A stretch of 64,000 nucleotides of DNA from JAKAGZ01 sp963783855 (GCA_963783855.1 CAWAPE010000014.1:310001-374000); one strand, 5' to 3'; positions 1 through 9,016 are shown, counted from the first letter of the stretch. Notes: generated by a model not told the origin, from the sequence alone. A program made the numbers and translations.

Positions 1-219
1 AGCACAGTTATCAATTATGAAATACCCAGGGCGTCTCAGGTAACTCTGAGTATTTATAATGTACTCGGTCAGGAAATAACAAAACTTGTAGATAAAGAAC
101 AGGCGGCTGGGAAATATTCAGTAGATTTTAGTGCCGAAAAACTTTCAAGCGGCATTTATTTTTATAAAATTCAAGCAGGAAATTTTACTAATTTCAAAAA
201 AATGATCTTAATGAAGTAA
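1..219 (+). CDS. C-terminal end of a T9SS-secreted protein (5' part outside window)
   Basis: Open reading frame entering from the left edge and ending at TAA 217-219. The 72 visible residues form a type A type-IX-secretion sorting domain: a beta-rich segment with the pattern SIYNVLGQEI, then LVDKEQAAGKYSVDF, then LSSGIYFYKI and a basic end KKMILMK. This domain directs proteins across the outer membrane through the T9SS, where it is normally cleaved or anchored. The functional part of the protein lies outside the window, so nothing can be said about its activity. A terminator follows directly. Confidence 0.85.
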   Translation, partial: STVINYEIPRASQVTLSIYNVLGQEITKLVDKEQAAGKYSVDFSAEKLSSGIYFYKIQAGNFTNFKKMILMK

Positions 220-238
220 AATAGCGTTTATTGAAAAT

Positions 239-277
239 AACTCAGGCTTCAGAATTATATGAGGCCTGAGTTTTTTA
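239..277 (+). terminator. Rho-independent terminator after the T9SS gene
   Basis: CTCAGGCTTC (241-250) pairs with GAGGCCTGAG (261-270), ten pairs with one G-U, and is followed at once by TTTTTT. It ends the upstream gene and isolates it from preT, whose ATG is 27 bases further on. Confidence 0.85.
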
Positions 278-304
278 TTTATATCATTTTATTTATTATT
301 ATTT

Positions 305-1651
305 ATGAAGAATCTCGCTCCAAAACTTTCGCACGACCAATACGAAAAAAACTTCGAAGAAATTCATCCTCCGTTTTCTCCGAATTCCGCAGTTGCAGAG
401 GCAAACAGGTGCCTATATTGCTACGAGTCTCCCTGTACAAAAGCTTGTCCCACACACATTGATATTCCTACTTTCATAAAAAAAATAAGCACCGGAAACC
501 TATTGGGTTCTGCAAAAACTATTTTTGAATCCAACTGGGCAGCACTAACCTGTGCAAAAGCATGTCCGGTACAGGTTTTATGTGAAGGAGCTTGTGTATT
601 TAATGATAAGGAGGAGCCTCCGATTCAAATTGGCAGACTTCAGAGGTTTGCGATTGATAATTATTTTGAAAAAGGAATGCCCAAGCTATTTAAGCGCGGG
701 GATAAAAAAGAAAAATCTATTGGCATTGTGGGCTCAGGTCCCGCAGGATTAGCTTGTGGTGCAGAACTAGCTTTAATCGGATATAATGTTACAATTTATG
801 AAGCTAACCAGATTCCAGGCGGGTTGAACAGCTGGGGCATAGCTCCTTACAAAACAAGACAGGCTGATAGCCTGAAAGAAGTTGATCTTGTAAAAAGTTT
901 TGGTGTTAAAGTTCAGACAAATATGTCTGTCGGCAAAAATATTTCCTTTAATGAATTAAAAGACAAACACGATGCTGTTTTTCTCGGGATAGGTCTGGGC
1001 GAGAGTACCGACCTTAAAATATCAGGCGAAAACTTAACCGGTGTTGTGAACGCAATTGAATTTATTGAAGAGGTAAAAAAAGAAAAATGGTCATCTGTAA
1101 ATATCGGCAAAAGAGTGGCTGTAATTGGTGCCGGGAATACATCAATTGATGCAGCCACAGAATCAATCAGGCTGGGTGCCGAGGAAGTGATGATACTTTA
1201 CCGTAGAAGCGAAGAGGAAATGTCGGCGTATGAGTTTGAATTTGAACTTGCAAAAAAAGACGGCGTAATTTTCCATTTTCTGACCTCGCCTAAAAAAATA
1301 ATTGGTAAAACTTCAGTTGAAGGAATTGAGTGTATAAAAATGACCTTAAGTGATGCCGAAAAAGGTAGAAGAAGAAAACCTGTTGAAATCCCCAATTCAA
1401 ATTATATAATACCAGTTGATATGGTAATTAAGGCAATAGGGCAGGGAGCGAAAACAGAATTTTTAAATTCAATTACCGGGTTAAAGATTGAAGATGGAAA
1501 GGTAATTGTAAATCCTCAAAATTATCAAACAGGGAATGAAAAAGTTTTTGCGGGCGGTGATTGTATCAATGGTGGAAAAGAGGTTGTTAATGCGGCATAT
1601 GACGGGAAAATGGCTGCGCACGGAATTCATAAATATTTATCAGCAAAATAA
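305..1651 (+). CDS. preT: NAD-dependent dihydropyrimidine dehydrogenase, FAD/NAD subunit PreT
   Basis: Electron-input subunit of the PreTA enzyme that reduces uracil and thymine to dihydropyrimidines with NADH, the first step of reductive pyrimidine catabolism. The 448-aa protein has the glutamate-synthase small-subunit layout: an N-terminal cysteine region (C36, C39, C44, C48 and C83, C87, C93, C97) for Fe-S clusters, an FAD-binding GSGPAG near residues 143-148, and an NAD-binding GAGNTS near residue 275. The length fits the family (about 410-450 aa). It lies 21 bases upstream of preA. ATG 305 is used because the cysteine region needs it; no strong ribosome site is visible before it. Cytoplasmic. 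Confidence 0.9.
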   Translation: MKNLAPKLSHDQYEKNFEEIHPPFSPNSAVAEANRCLYCYESPCTKACPTHIDIPTFIKKISTGNLLGSAKTIFESNWAALTCAKACPVQVLCEGACVFNDKEEPPIQIGRLQRFAIDNYFEKGMPKLFKRGDKKEKSIGIVGSGPAGLACGAELALIGYNVTIYEANQIPGGLNSWGIAPYKTRQADSLKEVDLVKSFGVKVQTNMSVGKNISFNELKDKHDAVFLGIGLGESTDLKISGENLTGVVNAIEFIEEVKKEKWSSVNIGKRVAVIGAGNTSIDAATESIRLGAEEVMILYRRSEEEMSAYEFEFELAKKDGVIFHFLTSPKKIIGKTSVEGIECIKMTLSDAEKGRRRKPVEIPNSNYIIPVDMVIKAIGQGAKTEFLNSITGLKIEDGKVIVNPQNYQTGNEKVFAGGDCINGGKEVVNAAYDGKMAAHGIHKYLSAK

Positions 1652-1672
1652 AATTTATAGTTAGAGGTCCTG

Positions 1673-2992
1673 ATGGTTGACTTATCAGTAAACTGCGGCG
1701 GAATCAAATCTCCAAATCCTTTCTGGCTGGCATCTGCGCCGCCATCAAATTCTGCGTACCAGAATTGCAAGGCATTTGAGCAAGGCTGGGGTGGTACTGT
1801 ATGGAAAACGGTAGGTGAGCCGGTAATGAATGTTTGCAACCGCTATGGCAGCATTGATTATAACGGACAGAAAATAGCGGGTATAAATAATATAGAACTC
1901 ATAAGTGACCGGCCGGCTGATGTTAACTTCAAAGAAATTGCTGAAACAAAAAAGCTCTGGCCTGACAGGGCTGTTGTTGTTTCTTTAATGGTCGAATCAA
2001 AAAAGGAAGCCTGGCACGATATGGTAAAAAGAACTATAGACACCGGTGCCGATGGAATTGAATTAAATTACGGTTGTCCGCACGGAATGAGTGAACGCGG
2101 AATGGGTTCAGCAGTAGGCCAGGTCCCGGAGTATTGTAAAATGATCACCGAGTGGGTCACTGCAGTATCAACAATTCCTGTGCTCGTTAAACTTACGCCG
2201 AATGTAAGCAATATTGTTCTACCCGCCCGCGCGGCAAAGGCTGCAGGAGCTTCGGGTATTTCGCTGATAAATACTATTAATAGTATAATGGGGATCGATC
2301 TCGATACTTTTAAAATTCTGCCATCTGTAGCAGGAAAAAGCAGTCACGGCGGATTTGCAGGTCCGGCTATAAAACCGATCGCGCTTCACATGGTGTCCCA
2401 GGTCGCTGCAGATAAAGAAGTGAATCTCCCGATTTCAGGAATAGGCGGAATCAGTAACTGGCGCGATGCACTTGAGTTTATTTTACTTGGCGCTTCAAGC
2501 GTACAGGTGTGCACTGCGGTTATGCATCACGGTTTCAGGATAGTACAAGACATGATAGAAGGACTAACTTTCTGGATGGAGGAAAAAGGGTTTAGTTCGC
2601 TCGATGAAGTCCGGGGAAAATCATTGCCGCAACTGGAAGAGTTTGGTAATTTTAATTTGCTTCATAAAACAGTTGCCAGGATTGATCAGGATAAATGTAT
2701 CCATTGTAATTTATGCCATATTGCCTGTGAAGACGGTGCACACCAGTGTATTGATTTGATTACTGAAAATGGAAATACTAAAACTGTTGTTCGCGAAAGC
2801 GACTGTGTGGGCTGCGATCTTTGTTCAATTGTTTGTCCGGTAGAAGGGTGTATTTCTATGATAAGGCAGGATGATGGAAAAGAAGAAAAAACCTGGAATG
2901 AACTAATGGCAGAATTTAAAAAAGAGGGAAAAGAATTGTCCTGGAAAAATCTGGGAGAATTTCAGAAAAAGCATGGAATAGTAATTCATTAG
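1673..2992 (+). CDS. preA: NAD-dependent dihydropyrimidine dehydrogenase, FMN/Fe-S subunit PreA
   Basis: Catalytic partner of PreT. Residues 1-320 are a dihydroorotate-dehydrogenase-like FMN barrel with the substrate-loop signature NYGCPHGM at 132-139. Residues 338-395 carry two 4Fe-4S motifs (C342, C345, C348, C352 and C378, C381, C384, C388) that pass electrons from PreT. At 439 aa it is slightly longer than E. coli PreA (about 411 aa), with an extra lysine/glutamate-rich tail. An AGAGGTCC-like ribosome site precedes the ATG. It is followed not by hydA directly but by an inserted four-helix-bundle gene. Confidence 0.92.
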   Translation: MVDLSVNCGGIKSPNPFWLASAPPSNSAYQNCKAFEQGWGGTVWKTVGEPVMNVCNRYGSIDYNGQKIAGINNIELISDRPADVNFKEIAETKKLWPDRAVVVSLMVESKKEAWHDMVKRTIDTGADGIELNYGCPHGMSERGMGSAVGQVPEYCKMITEWVTAVSTIPVLVKLTPNVSNIVLPARAAKAAGASGISLINTINSIMGIDLDTFKILPSVAGKSSHGGFAGPAIKPIALHMVSQVAADKEVNLPISGIGGISNWRDALEFILLGASSVQVCTAVMHHGFRIVQDMIEGLTFWMEEKGFSSLDEVRGKSLPQLEEFGNFNLLHKTVARIDQDKCIHCNLCHIACEDGAHQCIDLITENGNTKTVVRESDCVGCDLCSIVCPVEGCISMIRQDDGKEEKTWNELMAEFKKEGKELSWKNLGEFQKKHGIVIH

Positions 2993-2994
2993 TT

Positions 2995-3038
2995 ATTAGC
3001 TGTCAGAAACCAGCAGTTAGCTTTCAGTAATTAGTTTT
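2995..3038. repeat. Left degenerate inverted repeat flanking the four-helix-bundle gene
   Basis: Begins three bases after the preA stop. It contains TTAGCTGTCAG (2996-3006) and a second TTAGCTTTCAG unit. Read on the other strand it resembles 3394-3428 at the far side of the small gene (CTGACAGCTGG, then GGCTAAT). The match is imperfect but runs over about 35 bases with the same order of TTAGC and TCAG blocks, so the small gene sits between inverted repeats. Confidence 0.6.
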
Positions 3039-3053
3039 AATAGAGAGGGGAAG

Positions 3054-3413
3054 GTGAAAGATTTTAGAAATTTAAAAGTATGGGAAAAATCTCATAGTTT
3101 GGTTCTGCAAATTTATAACATAACAAAAGTGTTTCCCAAAGTTGAATTGTATGGATTAACTTCGCAAATTAGAAGAGCAGCTGTTTCGATACCGACAAAT
3201 ATTTCTGAAGGATGTGGCCGTTCTAATGGAAAAGATTTTGCAAGGTTTATGCAAATTGCAATGGGTTCAGCAAGTGAACTTGAATATTTAATTTTTCTCT
3301 CATGTGAATTAAAATTAATTGAGAAGCCTGTTTTTCCTGAACTTAACTCAAAGATAATTGAAATAAAAAAAATGCTAACTTCATTAATGAAAAAACTGAG
3401 AGCTGAGAACTGA
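3054..3413 (+). CDS. Four-helix-bundle protein (23S rRNA intervening-sequence protein family)
   Basis: 119-aa protein with the hallmarks of the IVP/S23 four-helix-bundle family: the opening DFRNLKVWEKS, the central SQIRRAAVSIPTNISEG, and FARFMQIAMGSASELEY. Family members form small helical bundles that pentamerise; they were first seen in 23S rRNA intervening sequences, and their role is unknown. Start is GTG 3054 behind the purine-rich AGAGAGGGGAAG. It sits between preA and hydA and is flanked by imperfect inverted repeats, which suggests an inserted element rather than a member of the pyrimidine pathway. Its stop overlaps the right repeat, and the repeat supplies the GGAGG used by hydA. Confidence 0.85.
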   Translation: MKDFRNLKVWEKSHSLVLQIYNITKVFPKVELYGLTSQIRRAAVSIPTNISEGCGRSNGKDFARFMQIAMGSASELEYLIFLSCELKLIEKPVFPELNSKIIEIKKMLTSLMKKLRAEN

Positions 3414-3428
3414 CAGCTGGAGGCTAAT
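3394..3428. repeat. Right degenerate inverted repeat flanking the four-helix-bundle gene
   Basis: CTGAGAGCTGAGAACTGACAG followed by CTGGAGGCTAAT-like sequence. It overlaps the end of the small gene and reads as a rough reverse complement of 2995-3038. The GGAGG at 3419-3423 inside it lies eight bases before the hydA ATG and probably serves as its ribosome-binding site. Confidence 0.55.
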
Positions 3429-3431
3429 TTT

Positions 3432-4823
3432 ATGTCAACACTAATAAAAAACGGAAGAATAATTACTGCTGAACAGGATTATGTAGCCGATATCTATATC
3501 GAAAAGGAAAAAATCAAAACTATAGGTGCAGAATTAAAAGTTGATGCGGACAATATTTATGACGCAAAAGGGAGGTATGTAATTCCCGGCGGAGTGGATG
3601 TGCACACACACTTAGATATGCCTTTCGGCGGTACAACTTCATGCGATGATTTTGAATCAGGCACAAGGGCTGCCGCTTTTGGAGGAACAACATCTATTGT
3701 AGATTTTGCGGTTCAATCGAAAGGAATGAAAATGCGTGAAGCGCTCGATATGTGGTGGAAGAAAGCAGAGGGCAAAGCAACTACTGATTACAGTTTTCAT
3801 ATGATAATTACAGATCTTCCAGATGCCCATCTTGAAGATATGAACGACATGGTGCGCGAAGGAGTATCAAGTTTTAAATTATTTATGGCATATCCCGGTG
3901 TACTTATGGCCGATGACGCCACAATATTTAAAGCAATGAAGCAGACCGCGCAGAACGGGGCGCTGGTTTGTATGCACGCGGAAAACGGTAGTGTAATTGA
4001 TACAATTGTTCAGAGAACACTGGCCGAAGGAAAAACTGCGCCTATTTACCACGCACTCACGCGCCCAACCACAGCGGAAGGAGAAGCTGTAAACAGGTCA
4101 ATTGCTCTGGCGGAAATGGCAGGTGCACCGGTTTACATCGTTCACCTTTCATCGAATGATGCTCTTGAAAAAGTTGCCGAAGCAAGGGACCGCGGTTTAC
4201 CGGTTTATGCTGAAACCTGTCCGCAATATCTTTTCCTGTCCATAGAAGAAAACATGAACAAACCCGGTTTTGAGGACGCTAAATACGTTTTCACTCCACC
4301 TCTTAGGGAAAAATGGCACCAGGAAAAATTATGGGCCGGGCTGAGAAAAAATACTTTACAGGTTGTTTCAACGGATCATTGCCCGTTCTGTTATAAAGAA
4401 CAAAAGGAACTTGGCAGAGATGATTTTACAAAAATTCCAAACGGCGGACCAGGCATCGAACACAGGTTGCAACTTCTCTACCACGGTGGTGCCAGTGAGG
4501 GAAAGATTTCACTAAACCGTTGGGTTGAACTTTGTTCAACAACTCCCGCCAAGATGTTCGGTCTTTACCCGAGGAAGGGAACTATAGCTGTAGGAAGCGA
4601 TGCCGATATAGTAATATGGGATCCCGAAAAAGAGCATACAATTTCAGCACACACACACCATATGTGTACAGATTACTCGATGTTTGAAGGAAAAAAACTG
4701 AAGGGTAATGCAGAAACTGTTTTCTCCCGCGGCGAAGTAATTGTGAAAGATGATAAATTTTTAGGAAAGGCCGGACGCGGACAGTTTGTAAAAAGAGACA
4801 CATATGCGGGAGCGTGGAAATAA
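3432..4823 (+). CDS. hydA: Dihydropyrimidinase
   Basis: Hydrolyses dihydrouracil/dihydrothymine to N-carbamoyl-beta-amino acids, the step after PreTA. The 463-aa cyclic amidohydrolase has the binuclear metal site complete: H58 and H60 in VDVHTHLD, the carboxylated lysine K149 in SSFKLFMAYPG, H182 in MHAENG, H238 in VHLSS and D315 in STDHCPF. Length and motifs fit D-hydantoinase/dihydropyrimidinase; allantoinase or dihydroorotase is less likely because of the preTA neighbours. GGAGG at 3419-3423 is the ribosome site. A perfect hairpin follows the stop. Confidence 0.92.
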   Translation: MSTLIKNGRIITAEQDYVADIYIEKEKIKTIGAELKVDADNIYDAKGRYVIPGGVDVHTHLDMPFGGTTSCDDFESGTRAAAFGGTTSIVDFAVQSKGMKMREALDMWWKKAEGKATTDYSFHMIITDLPDAHLEDMNDMVREGVSSFKLFMAYPGVLMADDATIFKAMKQTAQNGALVCMHAENGSVIDTIVQRTLAEGKTAPIYHALTRPTTAEGEAVNRSIALAEMAGAPVYIVHLSSNDALEKVAEARDRGLPVYAETCPQYLFLSIEENMNKPGFEDAKYVFTPPLREKWHQEKLWAGLRKNTLQVVSTDHCPFCYKEQKELGRDDFTKIPNGGPGIEHRLQLLYHGGASEGKISLNRWVELCSTTPAKMFGLYPRKGTIAVGSDADIVIWDPEKEHTISAHTHHMCTDYSMFEGKKLKGNAETVFSRGEVIVKDDKFLGKAGRGQFVKRDTYAGAWK

Positions 4824-4834
4824 ATATTATTCCA

Positions 4835-4859
4835 TAGAGACGGGCATAGCCCGTCTCTA
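4835..4859. repeat. Perfect 11-bp hairpin, REP-like
   Basis: TAGAGACGGGC, loop ATA, GCCCGTCTCTA. It is followed on the plus strand by A rather than T, so it is a poor Rho-independent terminator. The GGGC-loop-GCCC core resembles the palindromes around the transposase at 9.9 kb, and I take it as a dispersed REP-type element. Confidence 0.6.
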
Positions 4860-4894
4860 AAAAAAATCTATTAAAAACCCGGACCATCAAAAAA

Positions 4895-6061
4895 ATGCCT
4901 TCAAAAAAAGATGTACTTCTCAAGTGGCGGAAAGAATTTCCAATCTTAAATAAATCTACCTATTTAATATCAAATTCACTCGGCGCAATGCCCCGTTCTG
5001 TTTATAAAAAAATGAACGAATATGCAGAAACCTGGGCGACCCGTGGAGTAAGAGCGTGGGAAGATAGCTGGTGGATGCTAAATGCCGAAGTCGGTAATTC
5101 AATTGCTCCCCTTATCGGTGCCGGTAAAAATGAAATATCGATGCATACAAATATTTCTTCTCTTCAGTCGATATTACTATCCTCATTTAAATTCAGCAAG
5201 GAGAAAAACAAAATAGTTTACTCTGATCTGGAATTTCCTTCTGATATGTATGTGTTCGAAAAGTTTGCAACAAGCCTTGGAGCAAAATTAAAAATAATAA
5301 AGTCGAAGAATACTATTGAGCCTCCGACTGAAAAAATCCTTGACGCAATTGATGAAAAAACATTATTGGTTCCATTATCATATGTTCTGTTTAAAAGCGC
5401 ATATATAATGGATGTGAAAGCGATCGTCAAAAAAGCACATTCGGTTGGAGCAATCGTAATACTTGATGCATATCATGCTGTCGGAACAATTCCCGTAGAT
5501 GTAAAAAAACTAGGTGTCGATATTTTGATCGGTGGAGTTTTAAAATGGCTGTGTAGCGGGCCTGGCGGTGTGTTTTTATGGATTAAACCATCGTTGAGAA
5601 AAAAACTTGAGCCGAAAATTACCGGCTGGCTTGCGCACGAGAATCCATTTGCCTTTTCAAAAGAAATGAAGTACACACAGGGAGTTTATAAATTTTTAAA
5701 TGGAACTCCATCAATTCCCGCTCTTTATGCCGCGCAGGAAGGGCCAAAGATTATAGCCAAAGTGGGAGTAAATAATATCAGGGATAAATCGATTCGACAA
5801 ACTTCAATGATAATTGAAGAGTCGCAAAAAGAAGGGTACAAAATTAATACTCCTTTGGATTATAAAGTAAGGGGCGGAACCGTTACAGTAGATATGCCGA
5901 AGTCGTATTTGATATCAAAAGCATTGCTCAAAAGAAATATAATTATAGATCACCGTGAGGGAGCAGGAATTCGAATTGCTCCTCATTTTTATAACAGCGA
6001 TGATGAAATATTATTTGCTTTGAGTGAGCTTAAAAAGATTATTAATAAGAAAGCTTATTGA
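4895..6061 (+). CDS. PLP-dependent class V aminotransferase / kynureninase-like protein
   Basis: 388-aa fold-type I PLP enzyme. D191 (ILDAYHAVG) should contact the pyridine nitrogen and K217 (GGVLKWLCSG) forms the Schiff base. Overall shape and the GTPSIPALYA region are closest to kynureninase-type class V enzymes, with N-terminal residues SNSLGAMP in the usual position. The partners of kynurenine breakdown are absent; the gene lies between dihydropyrimidinase and a nucleobase permease, so it may act on the beta-amino acid arm of pyrimidine breakdown, but that is inference. The specific substrate cannot be told from sequence. Confidence 0.7.
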   Translation: MPSKKDVLLKWRKEFPILNKSTYLISNSLGAMPRSVYKKMNEYAETWATRGVRAWEDSWWMLNAEVGNSIAPLIGAGKNEISMHTNISSLQSILLSSFKFSKEKNKIVYSDLEFPSDMYVFEKFATSLGAKLKIIKSKNTIEPPTEKILDAIDEKTLLVPLSYVLFKSAYIMDVKAIVKKAHSVGAIVILDAYHAVGTIPVDVKKLGVDILIGGVLKWLCSGPGGVFLWIKPSLRKKLEPKITGWLAHENPFAFSKEMKYTQGVYKFLNGTPSIPALYAAQEGPKIIAKVGVNNIRDKSIRQTSMIIEESQKEGYKINTPLDYKVRGGTVTVDMPKSYLISKALLKRNIIIDHREGAGIRIAPHFYNSDDEILFALSELKKIINKKAY

Positions 6062-6180
6062 AATTGGAGGTTATAAAATTAGCCTGATATTTTCGGCTTG
6101 AGTTTCAAAGTTAAATTGAAAAACAATTGATAGCCTAAATCCTGTAAAACATTATCTAAAATAATTAGGGAAATTTCAGA

Positions 6181-7593
6181 ATGACAAAAATGAATTCTGA
6201 ATTGGTAGATACCGACTTGGCTGACATATCGGATAGCGATTTAATTAATGAAGACCTCGCGGCAACAAAAGTATCGCAAAGAACCTGGGGAACTTATAAC
6301 ATTGCGGCTTTATGGGTTGGGATGAGTGTTTGCATTCCGACTTATCTTCTAGCTAGTGGATTAATAGCGGGAGGAATGAACTGGTGGGAGGCGCTGATGA
6401 CTATTGCGCTCGGTAATATCATCGTACTTGTGCCAATGGTTTTAAACGCGCACGCAGGTACAAAATACGGAATCCCTTTTCCAGTATTAGCGCGTGCATC
6501 TTTCGGAACTCTCGGCTCAAATATTCCAGCTCTATTGCGGGCGATTGTCGCTTGCGGGTGGTTTGGAATACAGACGTGGATTGGCGGACAGGCATTTAAT
6601 TCATTAATAATATTGGTACTGCCCGCTTGGGCGGTTTTCTCGTGGGGCCCGGCAATTGGTTTTATGATTTTCTGGGCAATGAATGTTTATTTTATTGTGA
6701 AAGGAACGGAATCAATTCGCTGGCTTGAATCTTTTGCAGCACCTTTCTTAATAGTGATGGGGTTGGTACTTTTATACTGGGCTTGGAGCAACGGCGGCGG
6801 ATTTGGCCCGATTTTAAGTCAGCCGAGCAAGTTTCAGACGGCAGGGGAATTCTGGAAATTTTTTATTCCATCGCTAACAGGTATGGTTGGGTTCTGGGCT
6901 ACAGTTTCGCTTAATATTCCTGACTTTACTCGTTACGCAAAGAGTCAGAGATCACAAATTATCGGTCAGGCAATCGGGCTTCCGCCAACGATGGCATTGT
7001 TTTCTTTTATTGGAATTGCAGTTACTTCAGCAACTGTTGTAATTTTTGGTGAAGCAATCTGGGATCCTGTTGTACTTCTTTCAAAGTTTCATAATCCTGC
7101 AGTTGTATTTCTTTCTCTTTTGTCATTACTTATTGCGACTCTTACAACAAACATTGCTGCGAATGTAGTTTCACCTGCGAATGATTTCGCAAATTTGTTT
7201 CCGAAGAAAATTAATTTTGTAAAAGGCGGATTAATCACGGCTGTAATTGGAATTGTAATGATGCCGTGGAAACTGCTTTCTGATTTCAGTTCGTATATTT
7301 TTGGCTGGTTGATTGGTTACTCGAGTTTTCTTGGTCCGATTGCTGCAATTTTGATCTGTGATTATTTCCTTGTACGTGATCAACACCTTGAAGTAAAAGA
7401 TCTTTATTTAAGAAATGGAATTTATGAATACAATAAAGGATTTAACCCTAAGGGAATTATCTCACTTGCCGCAGGTATTTTTGTCGCATTAATTGGATTA
7501 ATAATACCTTCACTTCATTTCCTTTATGATTACGCGTGGTTTGTAGGATTCGCAGTTTCGTTTGTGGTTTATTATTTGATTATGAAAAAATAA
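6181..7593 (+). CDS. NCS1-family nucleobase:cation symporter
   Basis: 470-aa inner-membrane protein with about twelve hydrophobic segments. The early part has TWGTYNIAALWVGMSV, characteristic of NCS1 permeases for cytosine, uracil, allantoin or hydantoins, then GTKYGIPFPVLARASFG, also typical. It closes the pyrimidine cluster, so uracil/thymine or dihydropyrimidine uptake is the likely job. The 119-base gap before it lacks a hairpin strong enough to be a terminator, so it may be co-transcribed. A strong hairpin with a T-rich tail follows. Confidence 0.88.
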   Translation: MTKMNSELVDTDLADISDSDLINEDLAATKVSQRTWGTYNIAALWVGMSVCIPTYLLASGLIAGGMNWWEALMTIALGNIIVLVPMVLNAHAGTKYGIPFPVLARASFGTLGSNIPALLRAIVACGWFGIQTWIGGQAFNSLIILVLPAWAVFSWGPAIGFMIFWAMNVYFIVKGTESIRWLESFAAPFLIVMGLVLLYWAWSNGGGFGPILSQPSKFQTAGEFWKFFIPSLTGMVGFWATVSLNIPDFTRYAKSQRSQIIGQAIGLPPTMALFSFIGIAVTSATVVIFGEAIWDPVVLLSKFHNPAVVFLSLLSLLIATLTTNIAANVVSPANDFANLFPKKINFVKGGLITAVIGIVMMPWKLLSDFSSYIFGWLIGYSSFLGPIAAILICDYFLVRDQHLEVKDLYLRNGIYEYNKGFNPKGIISLAAGIFVALIGLIIPSLHFLYDYAWFVGFAVSFVVYYLIMKK

Positions 7594-7610
7594 AATGATG
7601 TTATATTCCC

Positions 7611-7644
7611 AAACCCCCAAACTTTGTGAGTTCGGGGGTTTTAA
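7611..7644 (+). terminator. Terminator after the pyrimidine cluster
   Basis: AAACCCCC (7611-7618) pairs with GGGGGTTT (7634-7641), with an inner AACT/AGTT pair set, and the tail is TTTTAAG. It ends the plus-strand cluster and may also serve the convergent gene at 7680. Confidence 0.75.
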
Positions 7645-7679
7645 GTATTTCATGTTTTATAGCCGGGTAGAATAACTTA

Positions 7680-8732
7680 CTATTTTAGCAATGTCATTTT
7701 AATTGTTTTTATAAAGCTGCCAGTTTTCAGTTGGGCTATATAAAGACCACTTGCCAGGTTATTTGCAATAAAATTTACTCTGTAAACACCAGCTGGTTGT
7801 TCCTTATCTACAAGAGTTTCCACTTCATTACCAAGTATATCATAAATTTTTAGGCTTACTTTTGATTCTTTTGAAATAGTATATACAATTTTGGTCGATG
7901 GATTAAAAGGATTGGGGTAGTTCTGTTTTAAATTAAAATTCTCCGGTAAATTACTTGTCTGTTCAATACCGGTTGTGATCAACGCTCCATTATAGCTTGT
8001 GTTATCGGCACTTATTACACCATTGTCTGAAGGGTTAGAATCAGTTGCAGAAACTTCAACCTGTGCGCCGTTTTTTGCTACGAATGCAAAACTTACGCTT
8101 GAAAAACCACCAACAGTGGTTGTTTCTTTAATTCTTAAAGCATCATAACTCATACCCCCCGGTAGAGTCATTGTGCCATAGGCATCAACCAGCGCACTTA
8201 CAGTTACACTTGAACTGCCGGCCTGGGTACCGTTTATAAACTGTGCTTGAGTAAATGTCTGATTCCAATTTGAATTATAAGTCATTGGACTTACATATTG
8301 TTGTCTGAAAGGATTATTTTTTATCTCATTGATTATACCTGATTGTGAGCTGTTTGTTGTTGCCGTTCCCATTAAATCATAGGTGCCATTCAATTTGAAA
8401 TATGACCAAATATCAGTTTGAGATCCACTAGAAGAAATTAGGCTATGAGTACATGCGTCAGCTCCTGAAAAATCGCTAATATAAGATGAAGTTGAGGGAT
8501 CAACACTTTCGAAAGTTCCTGAGATGTTATTTGTCAAACCGGTAAAATCCCAGTTATTTCCGCCGCCAGTGGAACCTATGTCAACGTTTGATTGAGCCGT
8601 ATCTGAGTAAATGGTTGTAGTGTTCCCTACTGTAAACATATTGGCTCTATCACTGGTTGTTATAGTAATCTGCGCCAAAACAGAATAACTTAACACAATT
8701 ACAAAGAGTAAAAGCTTTTTCATTTTTTGCAC
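7680..8732 (-). CDS. Secreted protein of unknown function with T9SS type A sorting domain
   Basis: 350 aa. Residues 1-20 are a signal peptide ending VLAQ. The middle (about 25-250) is Ser/Thr/Asn-rich with no domain I recognise, and looks like an extracellular beta-sandwich or adhesin-like segment. The last 80 residues are a sorting domain: NLKQNYPNPFNPSTKI, then SLKIYDILGNEV, LASGLYIAQLK and the basic end IKTIKMTLLK. The product is expected on the cell surface or in the medium. It stands alone, convergent with the permease gene. Confidence 0.8.
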   Translation of the reverse strand: MQKMKKLLLFVIVLSYSVLAQITITTSDRANMFTVGNTTTIYSDTAQSNVDIGSTGGGNNWDFTGLTNNISGTFESVDPSTSSYISDFSGADACTHSLISSSGSQTDIWSYFKLNGTYDLMGTATTNSSQSGIINEIKNNPFRQQYVSPMTYNSNWNQTFTQAQFINGTQAGSSSVTVSALVDAYGTMTLPGGMSYDALRIKETTTVGGFSSVSFAFVAKNGAQVEVSATDSNPSDNGVISADNTSYNGALITTGIEQTSNLPENFNLKQNYPNPFNPSTKIVYTISKESKVSLKIYDILGNEVETLVDKEQPAGVYRVNFIANNLASGLYIAQLKTGSFIKTIKMTLLK

Positions 8733-8826
8733 CTATTATTTAATTAATAGCAAATAATTATTATTTAAACAATTTCCGCCACTAACAATTTTCTAATTGT
8801 CTGGAGGTAATTATATTAATTACAAG

Positions 8827-8850
8827 AACTGCTTATCTAAAAAAGCAGTT
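8827..8850. other. Hairpin in the 284-base gap 8733-9016
   Basis: AACTGCTT pairs with AAGCAGTT around an 8-base A-rich loop, and T-rich sequence follows on the plus strand. No plus-strand gene precedes it, so a terminator role is uncertain. Nothing else was seen in this gap. Confidence 0.4.
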
Positions 8851-9016
8851 TAATTATTTTTGTTTTATAATCAGTAGGAATGGCTACCACTGATTTAGAG
8901 GAGATCACGCCCTGTATTTACAATAATATATAAATTCATTTACTTTTCATCAAGTATTTTCTTTATTAATTTTGATGTTATAAAGCTAATGTCCTGAAAT
9001 AGGCCTAAAATTAAGT

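Noticed and set aside
259..462. Small frame overlapping the start of preT
   Set aside because: Shadow of preT in another frame with no homology.
4835..4859. Rho-independent terminator after hydA
   Set aside because: Strong stem but followed by A rather than T on the plus strand, so classed as a REP-like hairpin.
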